A DNA stretch of 53,280 nt from Caldilineaceae bacterium (GTDB lineage: Bacteria > Chloroflexota > Anaerolineae > Caldilineales > Caldilineaceae): the NCBI GenBank assembly GCA_022824685.1, contig JAJDZJ010000006.1:1-53280 (forward strand), written 5' to 3'. Numbering within the stretch: the stretch's first letter is position 1; every line of letters starts with the position of its first letter. The notes under the pieces are model-generated. The model was not told where the DNA came from. It saw nothing but the letters and a program-made list of their open reading frames with translations, and searched no databases. Below are positions 51,470 to 53,280 of the stretch, piece by piece. Both the position numbers and the translations under genes were made by a program.

Positions 51470-53280
51470 ATGCCCGCAGGTATCCCTCAGTTCAGAGCCT
51501 CCCGTCGTCTCTGGCTCTTCGCCGTCGCGACGTTCATGCTCCTCTCCCTACTGCCTCAGCCGGTCTCGGCAGCCTCTCCGCTCGTCAACGTCAAGCCACA
51601 GACGACCGGGTACACGACCCACGTCGTGCAGGCCGGTGAGAGCCTCTCCGCAATCGCGGCCAGATATGGCGTTACAGTCCAGGCGCTTGTTTCCGCCAAC
51701 AATATCGCCAATGCAAACCAGATATTCGTCGGCCAGAGTCTTCGGATTCCGACAACTGGGCAGCAGGCAACGCCTTCGCAGCCCAGCGCCTGTTCCAGAT
51801 ATCACAACGTCGTGGCCGGTGAAACGCTCTCCGGCATCGCAGTTGACTACGGCGTAACAATCCAGAGCCTGGCCCAGGCCAATAATACCTCCGTAACTTC
51901 CTACGTCTATATCGGTCAGAGACTCTGCATCCCCGGCTCAGGCACAAGCGGCGGCGGCGCCAGCAGCAGTGGCGGCACAAGCAGCGGCGGCGGAACCGGG
52001 ACCGGCGGCTTCTGGTACGAGGTGCAGCTCGGCGACACGCTCAGCCGCATCGCCTTCAACAACGGCACCACGATGAACGCCATCATGCAGGCCAATCGCC
52101 TCGCCGATGCGAACACACTCTTCTGGGGCACGAGGATCTGGATTCCTCAGGGAGGATCGAGCGCGCCTCCTTCCGGTGGAGGAACCACAACCCAGCAGCC
52201 GCAACCGCAGCCGGCGCCGGCTGCAGGCGGTCCCTTTGCGGTGAGCCAGCCGACAAACCTGAATGTTCGCGGCGGGCCCGGCACCGAATACCCGGTCCTC
52301 AGCGTCATATCCGCCGGCACGCGGGTGAAGATTACCGGCATCGGCCCGCAGGAACAGTGGTTCCAGGTCGAGGTATCGGGACTGAGCGATCCTGCATGGA
52401 TCTACCGTGACTTGACAGAGCTTGTGGGATCCCTTTCCGGCGTAAGGAAGTTCACCGAGTCAGAGATTCCTCCGCGACCTGAAGCGGCTCCGCCCGCTGC
52501 CGCGCCGGCCCCCTCTGCCCCGGCAACGAGACTGCCAGGCATTGGTTTCGGATATGGTGTCCAGGCCCATATGATCCACAACGGCCAGGAAGGCATCGCG
52601 ATGGACAAGACCCGCGAGCTGGGCTTCGGCTGGGTGAAGCAGCAGATCGAGTGGAAGGTCTTCGAATCCACGCAAGGCCAGTATGGCTTCGGTGACATCT
52701 GGCCGCTCGTGAACGCCGCCAATGCTCGCGGGCTGAACCTGCTTTTCAGCGTTGTGAACGCACCCAACTGGTCTCGCGAATCCGGTTACGACGGAACCGT
52801 CGGCGGTCCGCCGGCGGACCCCCAGACATTTGCCAGATTCCTGGGGCGTCTCGCAGGTGAATACTGCGGCTCCTCCGTCAAAGCGATCGAGGTCTGGAAC
52901 GAACAGAATCTGCACTACGAATGGGGCAACCGCCCGATCAACCCGAGTGAGTATATGGCGCTGCTGCGCCCCTCCTACGGCGCGATCAAGGCCGCGTGCC
53001 CGTCGATGTACGTCATCAGCGGCGCTCTGACGCCTGCCGGTGATAACGGTTCCCTGGCCATGGATGACTTCCGGTACTTCGAGGCCATGTTGCAGCAAGG
53101 TCTTGCCAATTACGTAGATGGCTTCGGCTCCCACCCAAGCGGGTATAACGTGCCGCCCAGCGCAGTCTGGCAGAGCGCGTGTGAGGCCATCCAACAGACC
53201 GGCAACCAGCACTTCAACGGCGCTTGCGACAATCCCCATCACTCATGGAGCTTCCGCAGCACGATGGAAGGCTACCGGAA
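51470..53280 (+). CDS. Secreted LysM(x3)-SH3-glycoside hydrolase-like protein (3' end cut by window)
   Basis: The open frame from ATG 51470 (after AAGGAG) runs off the window at codon 603 with no stop. A signal peptide (LWLFAVATFMLLSLLPQPVSA) is followed by three LysM domains (about 49-93, 111-154, 183-226) joined by Ser/Gly and Gln/Pro linkers, then a bacterial SH3 domain (about 255-315, NLNVRGGPGTEYPVL), and a TIM-barrel glycosidase-like domain from about 355. The barrel holds EVWNEQN with Asn477-Glu478, the acid/base pair of clan A families such as GH39/GH5. It likely binds cell-wall glycans and cleaves a polysaccharide. Confidence 0.9.
   Translation, partial: MPAGIPQFRASRRLWLFAVATFMLLSLLPQPVSAASPLVNVKPQTTGYTTHVVQAGESLSAIAARYGVTVQALVSANNIANANQIFVGQSLRIPTTGQQATPSQPSACSRYHNVVAGETLSGIAVDYGVTIQSLAQANNTSVTSYVYIGQRLCIPGSGTSGGGASSSGGTSSGGGTGTGGFWYEVQLGDTLSRIAFNNGTTMNAIMQANRLADANTLFWGTRIWIPQGGSSAPPSGGGTTTQQPQPQPAPAAGGPFAVSQPTNLNVRGGPGTEYPVLSVISAGTRVKITGIGPQEQWFQVEVSGLSDPAWIYRDLTELVGSLSGVRKFTESEIPPRPEAAPPAAAPAPSAPATRLPGIGFGYGVQAHMIHNGQEGIAMDKTRELGFGWVKQQIEWKVFESTQGQYGFGDIWPLVNAANARGLNLLFSVVNAPNWSRESGYDGTVGGPPADPQTFARFLGRLAGEYCGSSVKAIEVWNEQNLHYEWGNRPINPSEYMALLRPSYGAIKAACPSMYVISGALTPAGDNGSLAMDDFRYFEAMLQQGLANYVDGFGSHPSGYNVPPSAVWQSACEAIQQTGNQHFNGACDNPHHSWSFRSTMEGYR

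Overview
The window is GC-rich bacterial chromosomal DNA with dense operons, GTG/TTG starts and many ATGA-type stop/start overlaps. Alanine/proline-rich lipoprotein N-termini of the CAAPAA type on the solute-binding proteins, together with PhyH dioxygenases, Gfo/Idh/MocA oxidoreductases, Rpn/Uma2-type nucleases, a Gly-rich RRM protein and LysM-SH3-glycosidase proteins, suggest a heterotrophic Chloroflexota bacterium (Caldilineae/Anaerolineae-like, possibly marine or host-associated). This is an inference from gene content; there is no rRNA or other phylogenetic marker apart from trmD. I saw no tRNA, rRNA, CRISPR array, insertion sequence or phage gene.

Left third (about 0.1-20.2 kb), almost all on the minus strand, read right to left: an FdrA-like protein, a DUF1116 (AllG/YlbE-like) protein, a cyclase-family hydrolase, a three-subunit molybdenum hydroxylase (FAD, 2Fe-2S and Mo subunits) with an unknown 11-TM membrane protein between the 2Fe-2S and Mo genes, a nucleotidyltransferase, a beta-ureidopropionase-like nitrilase, a dihydropyrimidinase/hydantoinase, and an NMT1/SsuA-type ABC transporter (two permeases, one ATPase, one lipoprotein). 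A plus-strand sulfatase splits the transporter. The set looks like uptake and breakdown of a cyclic ureide or nucleobase ending in carbamoyl transfer. Downstream of a clear terminator lie a Uma2-family gene and an NmrA-like gene.

Middle (20.3-35.1 kb): a GNAT acetyltransferase, an RRM RNA-binding protein, trmD, an M23 peptidase, an MsbA-like ABC exporter, then a minus-strand sugar-acid operon (RhmD-like dehydratase, PhyH dioxygenase, lactonase-like amidohydrolase), an Rpn-like nuclease, an aminoglycoside-phosphotransferase-fold kinase, a Gfo/Idh/MocA plus UlaG-like pair and a PfkB sugar kinase.

Right third (35.5-53.3 kb), all plus strand: a sugar ABC transporter operon (TAT lipoprotein, two permeases, no ATPase) followed by a secreted FG-GAP/ASPIC lipoprotein, three tandem DHA2-type MFS transporters, a PhyH dioxygenase, two tandem amidohydrolases with a Rieske ferredoxin, an M20 dipeptidase, and a LysM(x3)-SH3-glycosidase protein that runs off the end of the window.
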